From positions 1,984,001 through 2,048,000 of the forward strand of contig NBBA01000003.1 in assembly GCA_002794785.1 (NCBI GenBank): a DNA stretch of 64,000 bases, in the 5' to 3' direction. The notes beneath the pieces are model-generated. The model was given only the letters and a program-made list of their open reading frames with translations. It was not told the DNA's origin and searched no databases. The position numbers were made by a program, and so were the translations under genes. Positions 37,787 to 49,838 of the stretch are shown one piece after another; position 1 is the first letter of the stretch; the number at the start of each line of letters is the position of its first letter. Origin of the DNA: Coniferiporia sulphurascens. Its lineage: Eukaryota > Basidiomycota > Agaricomycetes > Hymenochaetales > Hymenochaetaceae.

Positions 37787-38286
37787 CTATGTCCATTGTA
37801 GTCATTGCAGGTAGTTATTTTGACTTTTTGACAAGCTGCATTTTTGGGCTTACTTCTCAGACATAAGGCATTGGGTTTGCCTTGCTACTGACTGCTTTCT
37901 TTACACCTTATTGTTACATTTTTCCTTTATTTCCCCTTATTATGCTGACTCACTTCCTCTTCATCATCCTCAGTCAGCATAACTCCCCCATTTCTCTTTA
38001 TTACTCAGCCCTACTCCATAACACCATGATGATGCCATATTGCACCATCATGACAATATTTACTTACTGATAGGATTCTACATTGTTCCATGACCTTCCA
38101 TAGCCATGTAAACCATCCCAAACAACCCCCTACAGTAGTAAACACATAGAGCTAAGCCTGTAAAGTCAGTAGCACAAGCCCTAAGCTTGTGCTCTTTGTT
38201 CATACAAGCCCATTATATGTGCCTCACCAATTACTGCATGCTTTACCTAGTCACCAGCTACTTTGTCTTAACCAGACTCTATTAGG

Positions 38287-38805
38287 TGTTAAGCTCAGCT
38301 GGATGTGGGTGATCGACAATGGGGCTTCCTGATGTTGGTTAAACTGAGTGTTCGGTGTTGGTGCTTCCTGATGCCATTAACAAGGTTGATCGACAAAGGG
38401 GCTTCCTGATTGACAATGATATGTGGTGTCTTCTTTAATAGAGTCAGGTTATGATGAAGTGGCGAGGAACTGGCTAAAGTATGCAGTAGCTGGTGAGGCA
38501 CATATAATGGGCTTGTATGAACAAAGAGCACAAGCTTAGGGCTTGTGCAATCTATGTTACATGCTTATATGCTACTCTATGTGTTTGCCACTGTTTGTAC
38601 TACTAATGGGGGTGGTTGACCATGGAAGGTCACAGAAGTCCATAGAATGTACATGAGTAAGCAAAGCATGTCATGATGATAGTGTATGGTGTCATCATGG
38701 TGTCTTATGGTGCAATAGAGAGAAATGGGGGAGTTACGCTGACTAGTGATGACAAAGAGGAAGTGAGTCAGCGTAATAAGGGAAAAACAAAGGAAAAACG
38801 TAACA
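38287..38805 (-). mobile_element. Solo LTR, family S1, copy c (nested in copy b)
   Basis: 519 bp, inverted, TGTTAAGCTCAG...CGTAACA on +, with the perfect target duplication TTAGG (38282-38286, 38806-38810). Inserted into an older LTR of its own family. Confidence 0.85.
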
Positions 38806-38988
38806 TTAGGAAGACACTGCATAACTTCAACAATCAGGAAGCCTCTTTGTTGATCAACCTCGATAATGGCATTTGGAAGCCCCACTGCTGATCACTCAGT
38901 CAACTGACTTCAGGAAGCCCTGTTGTCAATCACCCACTGTTCAGCTGAGCTTAATGTCAGATTCACTCCCTGAGTAAGAGTTAGAAGC

Positions 38989-39548
38989 TGTTACAATTTT
39001 CCTTTACTTCTCCCTTATTGCGCTGACTCACTTCTCTTTCGTCACCATCAGTCAGCGCAACTCCCCCATTTCTCTACCTTACTCATCCTTATTTGCCTTG
39101 CACCATAAGATGCCATGATGACGCCTTATTGCACCATCATGACGTGCTTTGCTTACTGATCACCGTACTTGTATTACCAAGGCATTCCTTGAGTTTCCAT
39201 GACTCTCCTCTGTCTGGTAAACACACCTAACCAAGTCGCTACAGTAGCAAACACATAGAGTAGCATATAAGCATGTAACTTCAGTAGCACAAGCCCTAAG
39301 CTTGTGCTCTTTGTTCATACAAGCCCATTATCTGCTACCACCAGTTCACCGCATGCCTATCTGGCCCTTAGTCGCTTCATTGTAAACCGACTTCACTAAG
39401 AAGCATACCATGTCTATATTGTCGATCCGGAAGCACCACCGACGATCGTCTCCGACTTACGACATCTAGGAAGCCCCATTGCCGTACCACCAGACCCGAC
39501 GATCAGGAAGCCCCAACATCAATCACCGCGTAACCATTGAGCTTAACA
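38989..39548 (+). mobile_element. Solo LTR, family S1, copy d (nested in copy C)
   Basis: 560 bp, TGTTACAATTTTCC...GAGCTTAACA, perfect target duplication GAAGC (38984-38988, 39549-39553). More CpG sites remain here than in copies a-c, suggesting it is younger. Confidence 0.88.
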
Positions 39549-40655
39549 GAAGCAAGTGATAACAGATTTACATGAATTACTAGTTAGTTTAGGGCAGGCT
39601 TGATACCCTGTGGCTTGCTAGAGTGTCAGAGCTGATTATGGTGGTAAGAGACAAGAGTGAATTAAACTGCCATTTACTGCAGTTTTACTTGGGCTTTTAT
39701 ACCCTACATGTTGTAGCCTATTTACTACATTCTGGTATGTACCACTTCATACTACTATGGATTTCTAAGTCATAAGAATGATCCGGTGCAATCCTGTTCA
39801 TACTATTTACTATTCTTAGAGTCTTATGAGTCACTAATCCCTTCCAGTACATTCTACAGCCTTACTGTGCTATCTTTATCATTACTGGAACCTTCCCCTA
39901 GTTTCCATCGAGCCATACAGTATAATACCTAAGGTAACCAGTCTTGGATACAAACTGTACCTAGATGCTTATTCTAGTTTCCTAATTGGTTCTCCTGTGC
40001 AATGTGTTATTCTTGGCTCCCATCAATTATGTCTTTAGTTGATTGCCATTAGCTTCCATTGGTTATTTGTAATAGCCAAACACTTAGATTGGCCTTATTG
40101 TGGCTCCAGTGCTTATTGATTTAGTTACATGCCTTCTTAATCTTATCTGGTGCTTTTTATGATTTAACACCTTTCTCTTTATTTGAAATTACTGTTTGAG
40201 ATGACTGAGACTTTCTTCTTGTCCATATTTACATTTCCATGTTTCCTTGTAAGGGTGGTGTCCTATTGTTGATTAGCATAAAGAGCTCTTCAGGCCCTAT
40301 ACTCTTTAGATTTGTAATTCGGTTATATCCTGGTGTGATTCAATACAAAGGTTCATCATTAAACCATCTTATTATGATCTCCTTATCTATCAGGATTAAC
40401 TCCTGTCTGGTGGGTTCCTTTTGGTCTACTGTTGTATGTCCTTTGGCTATGAAGTTGTTCATGTATGCTAACATTTGTTCTCATAGTTGTTTATTTACAT
40501 TGTGAACTATTTGGTGTGCTGCCTCTGCATAGTCAGTTGATACAATCACTGCTCATTGATAACATAAGTTGTCATGTGGCTGATTGTATATTTTGGTTCT
40601 AATGAAGGCACTTATCACATATCTATTTAGTTGATAAGAGAACATCATTGCTCTA

Positions 40656-42479
40656 CAGTGGGCATCAAAAGTATTGCATTTACTGTGCCTCAACAAACTT
40701 GCTTTTTTCACTTTTTTCTTCTGAATAATATATTAGACCATATCACCATACTGCATGTAAAGTATTGTGTAATTTTGTGCAGCCATTGGACTGAGACATA
40801 GCATACAATCAGAAGGGTGCTGTGCAATTCTTTTGTCACTGCACTTCTTTGATTTTGGGAAGTCTCCCAATGAATGAAAACAGCATGGATTGCTATGAAA
40901 CTTGGTAGGTGCCAAGATTATACTTGTATATAGCTATATGAACTCTTATCTGCTTGGTTACATTGCCTGATTTGAGTATGTAGTCCTATGTAAGTCTGCT
41001 GCTCCATGGCAGACTCTCTGTATGCACAGAAATTTTGGAACTGAGTATAACATCATCAAAGCTAGCTAAGACTATCTAATATGAAGTATAGTAAGTGAGG
41101 TATGAGTCTGTATTGTCCCCTTGACTTGGATTCTGAGATATTAAGAAATATATCCTATTTTCTGTGATGTTTTGGCCAAAATCACACCTTGAATGGCTTT
41201 TCTAAAAACATGTAGCATAATTTGTTTGGATTCAAAATGCTTTTGGAGTAGGGGTGACCTGATAGCACTATATATCCGAATTTGGGGGCCACTTATCATC
41301 TTGGATCTCATGGGGAACAGCATCCTTTGAAGCTCTGGTTACTGTCACGACTCGCAGCATGAATGATGAGATCAAGTAATTGATATAAGCTCAAGACCTG
41401 CAAAACTTCGAACCACTGATAGAGCGCTTGCAACTGCAAGGAATCCACAAGTCAATATTCAGTAACTAACAATTGTCTACTACACTCATCTGCAAGGAAT
41501 CCACAAGAGGTCAAAAGTGGGAAACCTTGCTACAGTGAAAAGGAGGGGTTTATATAGAGCAAACAGAAACATGGCTGTGCAACTATAATAGTACCTATAA
41601 GCATCCATCAGGTGACTGATTACTAACTACCATGTGATCGCTGATCCTGAGCATGTATGTCAGGAATCCTAATGCAGTAAGTTGATGAATAATGATGGGA
41701 AAAATAAGTAAAAATATGGAAAATGATCGGAAAAATGAGGGGATTCCTGACAGTTACCTGAATACTAAGTCAATATTGTAATTCCTGTAGCACATGCCTG
41801 GCTGATTGGATTCCAATGAAATTTTCCACATATGTCAACAGTAGTACCCCCAAATTCGGATATATAGTGCTATCAGGTCACCCCTACTCCAAAAGCATTT
41901 TGAATCCAAACAAATTATGCTACATGTTTTTAGAAAAGCCATTCAAGGTGTGATTTTGGCCAAAACATCACAGAAAATAGGATATATTTCTTAATATCTC
42001 AGAATCCAAGTCAAGGGGACAATACAGACTCATACCTCACTTACTATACTTCATATTAGATAGTCTTAGCTAGCTTTGATGATGTTATACTCAGTTCCAA
42101 AATTTCTGTGCATACAGAGAGTCTGCCATGGAGCAGCAGACTTACATAGGACTACATACTCAAATCAGGCAATGTAACCAAGCAGATAAGAGTTCATATA
42201 GCTATATACAAGTATAATCTTGGCACCTACCAAGTTTCATAGCAATCCATGCTGTTTTCATTCATTGGGAGACTTCCCAAAATCAAAGAAGTGCAGTGAC
42301 AAAAGAATTGCACAGCACCCTTCTGATTGTATGCTATGTCTCAGTCCAATGGCTGCACAAAATTACACAATACTTTACATGCAGTATGGTGATATGGTCT
42401 AATATATTATTCAGAAGAAAAAAGTGAAAAAAGCAAGTTTGTTGAGGCACAGTAAATGCAATACTTTTGATGCCCACTG
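40656..42479. mobile_element. TA-flanked DNA element with 633-bp identical inverted repeats (Tc1/mariner-like, non-autonomous)
   Basis: CAGTGGGCATCAAAAGTATT at 40656 is mirrored at 42479. TA dinucleotides flank it (40654-40655, 42480-42481) and the target reads continuously with copy B once removed. Arms 40656-41288 and 41847-42479 pair base for base in every segment I compared. The 558-bp core holds a solo LTR, leaving about 143 bp of original core. No transposase is seen. CAGT ends and TA duplication are Tc1/mariner features. Confidence 0.85.
41343..41752 (+). mobile_element. Solo LTR inside the TA-flanked element (TGTCACGA family)
   Basis: 410 bp, TGTCACGACTCGC...GGGGATTCCTGACA, perfect target duplication GTTAC (41338-41342, 41753-41757). 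A TATA (GGTTTATATAGAGC) lies near 41547. It is the innermost element of the nest. Confidence 0.85.
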
Positions 42480-42743
42480 TAAGTTTGATGACTACTTCTT
42501 GTCTTTCCATTACTTGTTGTTCTCTAGTTGTGTGATCAAATATAATTTGATGGTTGTCATATCCCACATTTTGTCCTATCATGGCACATGCCATATTGAA
42601 TACTTTCCAGCTAATTAGATTAGCATCCTTACATCATTGACATAGGTTCCTGGTGTTGATTACATTTACAGGTCTCTCCATGTCGATCTGTTGATCCATT
42701 GATCTGGTGATCATGATTTTCATCAATTTACTTACACTTAACA

Positions 42744-43920
42744 GTAGCCTTTATGTAAGTTCTTGTTGAGGAATTTGTCAAGGGCCATTAGTTCTTTAGG
42801 TGATAGGGGGTAGACTTTACAGTCATGTGGTACAAAGTCTGGTTTGAGGTCAATGGCATGGTCATAGGGTCTAGAGATTGGGAAGTGTTCTGCAGATTTC
42901 TTTTGAAAGATGTCAAGGTACTGGTGGTATTTGGGAGGAATCATTTCTTTGAATGGCTTAGCTTCTTTTACCTGCTCCTGAGCAAGTGTCATAGCCGTGG
43001 TTACTTTCATAATTGACATAGTGCAAGTGGCCTAGTCGATGAGGGGGTTGTATTGTTTGAGCCAAGGGAGGCCAAAGATGATGTCTTCTTTGCCCAGGGA
43101 AGTTACCACATAGTAGGGATGGCTTTTCCATTGATTTTGACCAATTGCCAGGTGTATTTGGTGATGGTTCCATGCTCATTGGTGATTCTATCCACATTGA
43201 GAACAGTGATGGGGCATGCAAGTGTTCAGGTTGGTATGCAATGTTTGATGATGAATTTGGCATTGATAATGTTAAGCTCAACGGTTACGCGGTGATCAAT
43301 GTCGGGGCTTCCTGATCATTGAATCTGATGGTTACAGCAACGGGGCTTCCTAGATGCGGTAAGTCGAAGGTGATCATCAGCGAGGCTTCCTGATCGATGA
43401 TGGGACACGGTAGTCTGTTTAGAGGAGTCGGGTTATGACAAAGTGCCAGATGATGAGGTAGAGCACACAGAGGGCACTGAGGCGCATATAATGGGCTTGT
43501 ATGAACAAAGAGCACAAGCTTAGGGCTTGTGCGATCTACATTACATGCTTATATGCTACTCTATGTGTTTACTACTGTAGCGGCCTGTGTAGGGTAGTTT
43601 ACATGGCTATGGAAGGTCATGGAAACCCAAGGAATGTCTTGGTAATACAGGTAGGGCTATCAGTAAGCAAAGCACATCATGATGGTGTAAGGTGAATAAG
43701 AATGAGTAAGGAAGAGAAATGGGGGAGTTGCACTGACTGGTGATGACAAAGAGGAAGTGAGTCAGCGCAATAAGAGAAAAGTAAGGAAAATTGTAACAGA
43801 TAAACTGGCCTTCAGCACCTGAGTCAATCAGGACATTGGCAGAGACGATTTGGTGAGCCATACCAACCAATATGCTGGTACCCAGCCAGTGACTAGGTAG
43901 GGTGGCTGAAGTGCCCATAT
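42744..43920 (-). pseudogene. Gypsy protease to reverse-transcriptase fragment, interrupted by an LTR
   Basis: Minus strand: 43920-43799 encodes SANVLIDSGAEGQFI (retropepsin DSGA). After LTR copy e it continues INAKFIIKHCIPT and LNVDRITNEHGTITKYT, then enters the RT N-terminus (IPPKYHQYLDIFQKKSAEHF, RPYDHAIDLKPDF, YPLSPKELMALDKFL), with frameshifts. It ends at LTR copy b. No RT catalytic motif is retained. Confidence 0.8.
43270..43798 (-). mobile_element. Solo LTR, family S1, copy e
   Basis: 529 bp, inverted, perfect target duplication GATAA (43265-43269, 43799-43803), inserted six codons after the protease DSGA motif of a gypsy remnant. Confidence 0.88.
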
Positions 43921-44149
43921 TTGGCCTCTGGGGCGTTATCTGAGCCTTAGTCAGTATTGCGGCACCCCGGCAGGGCTAGGGTCCTTCCCAATAAGGGTGG
44001 CACTGCCATTGGGGTCGGTGCCCACCTGCAGTGGGCCTAATTAGGAAGGGGTGTGGTCCCTGATGGGGACCAGACCCTTGATGTAGCCTGCAGCATGTGC
44101 CTGGCTGCACCACATCTGCCACTCATTGCTGCTCATTGCCACACAGCAC

Positions 44150-44600
44150 TTGCTACTTGTTGCTGCCTTGCACCCATTGTGCCCACTGCACCCACCCACT
44201 GTGCCCACTGTTCAAAATCGAAAAAAATGGTATTTTAAAGAAATCATTACTACAATTGATATTTTGCACACAACTGCACCTGCTGTGCCCTCCACTGCAC
44301 CCACCATGCCCTCCACTGTGCCCACCGTGCCTGCCATTCAAAATCGAAAAAATATATTATTTAGAAATTATACCTGCAGGATATGGGTGGCATCATCTCA
44401 TATTGACAGTGGGCATGCCTTGCCACACCACTTTGCCCTGTTCCGTGCCTGTTGCACCTGCCCACTGCACCCAACATTCAAAATTGAAAGAAAAAAAATT
44501 ATTTAAAAATTATACCTGCAGGATATGGGTGGCTTCATCTTGCCTTGACGGTGAGCATGCAGTGGCCTCGCTGCACCACCCTGCCCCATACCACACCCAT
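44150..44600 (+). repeat. Tandem repeat, about 125-136 bp units, three copies
   Basis: Units are marked by TTCAAAATYGAAARAAA at 44212, 44337 and 44473; the last two also share TTATACCTGCAGGATATGGG. CAC/TGCC-rich simple sequence lies between. Apparent long frames here are low complexity. 43,921-44,150 shows nothing I recognise. Confidence 0.6.
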
Positions 44601-44609
44601 TGTGCCTGC

Positions 44610-46970
44610 CGCAGCCCATGCACATGCTCCAAAGGACTCTCCACCCTGGCAGCCCTCCACATACTCAGCAACACCAAGCAGGGGCTTTTGGCCATCCACC
44701 TATGTCGACTCTATACTGCCTGTGTGTGCACAGTCCTAGCATGGGGTGCACCAGTATGGTATCATGGACACTGACTGAAAACCCTAGTCAACTGACTACA
44801 GACCATGCAGAACACAGCTTGCCATTGGATCTTAGGCATCTATAAGGGTGCATCTCCTCGTTCCACTAATTTTCTTTGCTCCACCCCCCCTTTCTCTGCT
44901 TATTTCGAGTATTTAAAGACCATCCATGCCTTGCGCCTATGGCGCACCCCCCACCATGTTGGGCAGAAAAAGTTTAATCCTAATGCTAACACTCCTTTCT
45001 CCCTTTTGTTGCAGGTCCACATCCCTCAAGTCCAGCAGATCCCAGCATACATGCACCCCCCCTGGATGGACCCCCTTGCCTTTGGTCAAGGATGAATCAT
45101 CTTCTCAGCACCCAAGCAGCTGGTCTCCTCAGACACATGCAACACCTATGTTGCCCAGGCAAAGGCCCTCTGCACTGACACCTCCCTGCAGGTATTCACT
45201 GATGGCTCTCGCATCGGGAATGCCTCTGGCTCCGCCATCTGCAGCATGAAGGGAGAACTCTACATCTCATCCCTCCAGCTCGCCTCCCCCTCCGGCACCA
45301 CAGCTACAGATGCCGAGATATTCTCATTGGCAACTGCTCCTGGCTGGGCATTGTGCCGTCTCCACCACCTGCTGCCAGATGTCCAGGAGATCTACTTCCT
45401 CTCCGACTCTCTGACAGCACTCGGCCTCTTCTGCACATGGCCCTCAGCATTGGGGGCACAGCTCCTCCCCCTTTGGAAGGCAGGGGTCGAGACCCTTCTC
45501 GACTCCTTCCTGAATCTGACCATTCATTTCCGATTGTGCCTGGGACATGAGGCCATTCCTGGGAATGAATGGGCAGACTCCAAGGCGAAGCTCGCTACTG
45601 AGCTTCCTCCATCAACCCTTGTGCCCTCTATCTCCGCACTGAAGGAAGTGGTGACTCACACCCTCCATGAGCATTGGTCCCTACAGCTGGCCCATCCCCT
45701 CACCTCCACTGCCAACAAGTATCTGGCAGTAACTGGCCCCCCCACCTGCTGACTGAGAAAACACATCACCATCTCAGTTGACCACCCCTGCTCAGAGCTC
45801 ACTGCAGTGGTGCAGGTCCTCTGTCATGCTGGTCCCTATGGGGGCTACTGGCTAAGCTTCGACTCAGCCTACTGGCACAGACATGGCCTGATCTCCCACT
45901 GCAGGTGGCACAACCACCCACCTTGGCCAGCACAGTCAACCTCCCATGTCCTAGGTGGATGTGAAACCTTCCAGCCCTGGATATGATGAGTCTGGCCCAA
46001 GAGTGACCCCCCCCTGTCCACCACACTGAATGGGTGGATGAAAACCACATTCTGGTCTTAAGGTGCTGGCTGCACCTTACATGCCACCTCTGTTACAAAT
46101 TTCCTTTACTCATTGCCTTTATCAGCATTAGTCATCTTCACTGACTAATTCTACTTGTATGCTGACTGATCCTAGTCTCATGATCAGTCAGACTCTTCTA
46201 CCAGTTTCTATTCCCTTCCATGCTGACTGACCTTTGTCTTTGCTCAATCAGCATTCCATCATGTTCCATAGGTTTCTATACATGTATATAAGAACTTGCT
46301 TTCAGAGCACTAAGCCTTAAGCTTGTGCTCTTTGTTCAATAGAGCCTACTTGTTCACTATCTCCTCTGCAGGATATTAAGTCACCAGTCACCAGTCCACC
46401 AGTCTACTAGTCCTTGGGGAAACCCTTGCTCAATTGCCGCCTCATCTCTACCTTGTCTTACTTGGTTGATCCTCATCGATCACCTATTAAGCCTTACCTA
46501 ATCAGTAGGCTTAACAACCTCAACCGGATGTCCAACTGCACAGCTGGGCAATTCACCTTGCCTTTGCGGCCATGGACCTAGATGGCCTCCCTACTGACAA
46601 CGACCTCGACTTGGACACCCTCCAGGGCTATGTGTGCAGGTTGCTTGGATCCAGGACTCAGGACACAGACCCGACCCTTTTGGAGCTCTCAGGTATGCTC
46701 CCACCATTTCCCTCTGACTCTTGACTGCCATTTGGATTCCCCATCAGTTTCTTCTATGGCACTTGCAGCCACTCCATTCTGCTTCTAAGGGACTCCTCTT
46801 TCCTGATCTCACAATTTGCCTGGTTTGGCTTTTCGTAGTCGCGATATGTATGCCTCTCTCTTCTCTTCCCTTCTTTATCCCCAATAGGGTGCATAAGCCC
46901 ACTAGGCCTCCTTGGAGGCACATGCCCCACCCAGTTTTGCTCGATGAGTGATGACAGGCACCTCAGTAGT
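44610..46970 (+). pseudogene. LINE copy L1: RT C-terminus, RNase H, C-terminal domain and 3' tail
   Basis: 5'-truncated. RT tail (CSKGLSTLAALHILSNT, VLAWGAPVWYHGH), then RNase H with FTDGSRIGNASGSAICS, FLSDSLTAL and LGHEAIPGNEWADSKA, then the GPYGGYWLSFDSAYWHRHGL domain. Frame is broken by stops and shifts. An S2 LTR splits the 3' part; coding remnants resume at 46517 and the tail runs to an A-rich end near 47048. EN is lost. Confidence 0.85.
46091..46516 (+). mobile_element. Solo LTR, family S2, copy 1
   Basis: 426 bp, TGTTACAAATTTCC...GTAGGCTTAACA, perfect target duplication ACCTC (46086-46090, 46517-46521). Shares the TTAAGCTTGTGCTCTTTGTTCA block with family S1. Confidence 0.88.
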
Positions 46971-47048
46971 TAGGTAGTTTACAGGTGGCACCTTCAGGGA
47001 CACAGGTGTATTATGTAACTCAGTAGGAATAATAAATTACAAAAAAAA

Positions 47049-47370
47049 TGGGGCTCTGAAGGCATTGGAGAAGGGGGCACCCAGTTGAATTCATGCCCCC
47101 ATCATGTTCATGGTGTATGCCTGCTCCACAGTGTGTGTGGCGATATGGTCTGGGTCATCCTGTTCTTGCATCCAGTAAGCTGTCGACAAGGCTTCATGGC
47201 TGAGCGCTATCATCTGGCCCAGGAACGTCACTGTCACCTGTGTGACTGTAGTGGAATTGGTGGCCGCTTCGATCATGGTCCAGAGGGTTTCGAGTTGCCT
47301 GTCCACATTGGGTGCATAGTCTGTCAGGGCTCTAATGAACTCTGGGGTGACCAGCCTTTTTATTTTTTTA
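47049..47370 (-). pseudogene. LINE ORF1 fragment of a divergent copy
   Basis: Minus-strand frame VDRQLETLWTMIEAATNS, FLGQMIALSHEALS aligns loosely with the N-terminal helical part of ORF1 in copy L4 (LLGQMAYIVLKTL). It is wedged between the facing 3' tails of LINE copies L1 and L2. Confidence 0.45.
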
Positions 47371-49838
47371 AATTATTCCTACAGAATTACATAATACACC
47401 TGCAGCCCCAAAGGGGCTGCCTGTAAACTACATAACTACAGAGGTGCCTGTCATCATACATCGCATGAAACTGGGTGGGGCGTGTGCCTCCAGAGGGAGG
47501 CCTAGTGTACTTACACACCCTATTGAAAGAAATAAAGGAAGAGGGAGGAATACATATCTCTATGCCCATGCCAAGGCAAGTGAAAGCAGGTAAAGGAGTA
47601 GATTAGAATAGAGAAAGGGGAGGCACAGATGCCATTCAGGAAATCAATTAGGAAACCAAAAGACAATCACAAGTCAGAGGGAAATGGAGGAAGTGCACCT
47701 GAGAGCTCCAAAAGGGCTGGGTCTGTGTCCTGAGTTTGTGGTCCAAGGTATTAATGCATGTATCCCCTAAGGAGGTCCAGGTCGAGTCCTTCATCGGTTG
47801 GGTGACCATCTAGGTCCATGGCAGCAAAAGCCAGGCAGATGGATCCTGTGGTATGGTTGGAGATGCAGTTGAGATGCCCCATCAGCTGAAGCCAATGGCA
47901 CAAGACAGGGAGGCGGCACTCATCTGCCCACTCGGAGTGGTGGATGGGCAGGGGGATGCAAGGAGGCCAGACATGGTGAATCCATGGCTGGAAGGTGGAA
48001 CACCTGACCAGAATGTGGGCAGTTGTCTGTGCTGGCCAGGGTGGGTGGTTGAGCCACCAGCAGTGCAAAATCAGGCCATGCATGCGACTGTAGGCTGAGT
48101 CAAAGCTCAGCCAGTAACCCCCATAGGGACTGGCATGGCAGAGGACCTGAGCAACTGCTGACAGCTTGTGGCAAGGGTGGTCCACCAAATGCACTAGGAG
48201 CTTGCAGGGACACCAAGAGGGGACACCATGGACAGCCAAGTATTTGTCAGCTGTGGAGGTGAGGGGGTGGGTGAGGGAGAGGGGCCATCGTTCCATGAGG
48301 GTGTTGGTGGCCTGCTCCTTCAAGGCAGAGATGGAGGGTGCAAGGGTAGAAGGGGGGAGCTCTGTTGCTAGCTTCGCTTCTGAGTCAGCCCACTTGTTGC
48401 CAGGGATGTCCTCATGACCAGGGCACCAAGTGAAGTGGATGGTGATGTTCAGAAAGGAGTCTAGGAGGGTCTCAACCCCAGCCTTCCAATGGTGGAGGAG
48501 GTGAGTGCTGGGTGATGGGGCCCACATGTGGGTAAGGTGGAGAGTGGCTAGCGAGTTGGAGAAGAAGTAAATGTCCAAGGTGCCCACAAGCTGTTCCCTG
48601 AAGTGGTGGGCCGCCCAGTCCGGTGCTGAGGTAAGTGAGATTATCTCAGCATCTGTGGCTGTGGCAGGGGTGGGGGACGCCAGGTGGATGGACCCCAGTC
48701 GATGGGGGCCCTGCATGGCACAGATGGTGGATCCTGAGTCATTGCTGATGCATGAGCCATCAGTGAAGATCTGCAGGGAGGACTCAGAGCAGAGAGCACA
48801 TGCTTGTTCCATGAAATGGTCGCAGGTGTCACATGCCACTGGAGGAGTGGGGGTGGAGAAGGTAATCCAACCTTGCCCAAAAGCAAGAGGGTCCATCCAT
48901 GGGGGATGTGTGTACACTGGGGCCGGTTGAACTCAAGGGACATGGAACTGCAATGAAAGGGAGAAAGGGATGTTAGCCAAGGTGTTAAAGTGACAATGAC
49001 CAATAGAGTGGGGGGTGCATGTTACAAATTTCCCTTACTCATCGCCTTTGTCAGCATCAGTCATCTTCACTGACTGATCTTACTTGTATGCTGACTGATC
49101 CTAACCTCATGATCAGTCAGACCCTTCTATTGGTTTCTATCTCCTTCCATGCTGACTGACCCTTGTTGTTCACTCAGTCAGCCTTCCACCTTGTTCCATA
49201 GTGTTCTATGCATGTATATAAGAACTTGCTTTCAGAGCACTAAGCCTTAAGCTTGTGCTCTTTGTTCAATAGAGCCTACTTGTTCACTATCTCCTCTGCA
49301 GGATATTAAGTCACCAGTCACCAGTCCACCAGTCTACTAGTCCTTGGGGAAACCCTTGCTCAATTATCATCTTGTCTCTACCTTGTCTCCACTTGGTCAA
49401 TCCTCATTGATTGCTTATTAAGCCTTACCTAACCAGTAGGCTTAACAGTGCACCATAGGTGCAGTGCATGGGACATTTTTAAATACTCAAAATAAAACAA
49501 AAGGGGAGGGGTAGAACATAAGAAATTAGTGGAATGGGGGGATGTGCCATTGTAGACACCTAAAATCCACCTGCAGGCCGTGTTTTGCACAGCCTGTAGG
49601 CGGTTTACCAAGGTTTTCTGTAGCTGTCCATGATACCAAACTGGTGCACCCCAGGCGAGAACTGAGTGCACACAGGATGTGTAAAGGCAGCAGAGGAGGA
49701 GGGCTGAGATGCTGTGTTGGGTGTTACCAAGAATGCAGAGGGCAGCAAGTGTTGAGAGGCCCTTGGATCACATACATTCCACATGAGGGCGGAAGGAGAG
49801 GGAGGGGTCCCACCAAATACCAAGCCACTAGAGGGGGT
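47371..49838 (-). pseudogene. LINE copy L2: RT C-terminus, RNase H, C-terminal domain, 3' tail
   Basis: Minus strand. RT tail at 49838-49448 (VLAWGAPVWYHGQ, QNTACRWILGVYNG), S2 LTR, then 48990-47751 with THPPWMDPLAFGQGWITF, RNase H FTDGSCISNDSGSTICAM, WCPGHEDIPGNKWADSEA, and HEAR-type C-terminal domain GGYWLSFDSAYSRMHGL. The 388-codon stretch 48917-47751 is uninterrupted. Its 3' tail (47371-47470) is the reverse complement of the L1 tail, so the two copies are tail to tail. EN and most of RT are missing. Confidence 0.85.
49020..49447 (+). mobile_element. Solo LTR, family S2, copy 2
   Basis: 428 bp, TGTTACAAATTTCC...GTAGGCTTAACA, perfect target duplication GTGCA (49015-49019, 49448-49452), inserted in LINE copy L2. 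Confidence 0.88.

Larger units (their letters stand above)
38955..42736 (-). mobile_element. Long solo LTR with internal ORF, copy C (doubly interrupted)
   Basis: Starts TGTCAGATTCACTCCC, ends TTTACTTACA, with target duplication CTTAA (38950-38954, 42737-42741) placed exactly inside the GAGCTTAACA end of LTR copy b. Interrupted by S1 copy d (38989-39548) and by the TA-flanked element (40656-42479). Without them it is about 1.39 kb, and collinear with copies A and B. Confidence 0.82.
37912..42743 (+). mobile_element. Outer S1 LTR (copy b), split by nested insertions
   Basis: The LTR reads 37912-38286, 38811-38954 and the final CA at 42742-42743 (TGTTACATTTTTCC...GAGCTTAACA). It is interrupted by S1 copy c and by long-LTR copy C. 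Its own flanks (CTTAT / GTAGC) do not match, and NLR 3' DNA lies on one side with gypsy RT on the other, so a deletion or recombination followed its insertion. Confidence 0.7.

Noticed and set aside
28886..43798. CRISPR-like array from recurring AGGAAGCCCC units
   Set aside because: The short repeats are internal to one LTR family, irregularly spaced and eukaryotic.
44097..44774. 225-codon + frame as a gene
   Set aside because: Cys/Pro/His-rich translation of low-complexity tandem repeats running into a LINE fragment.
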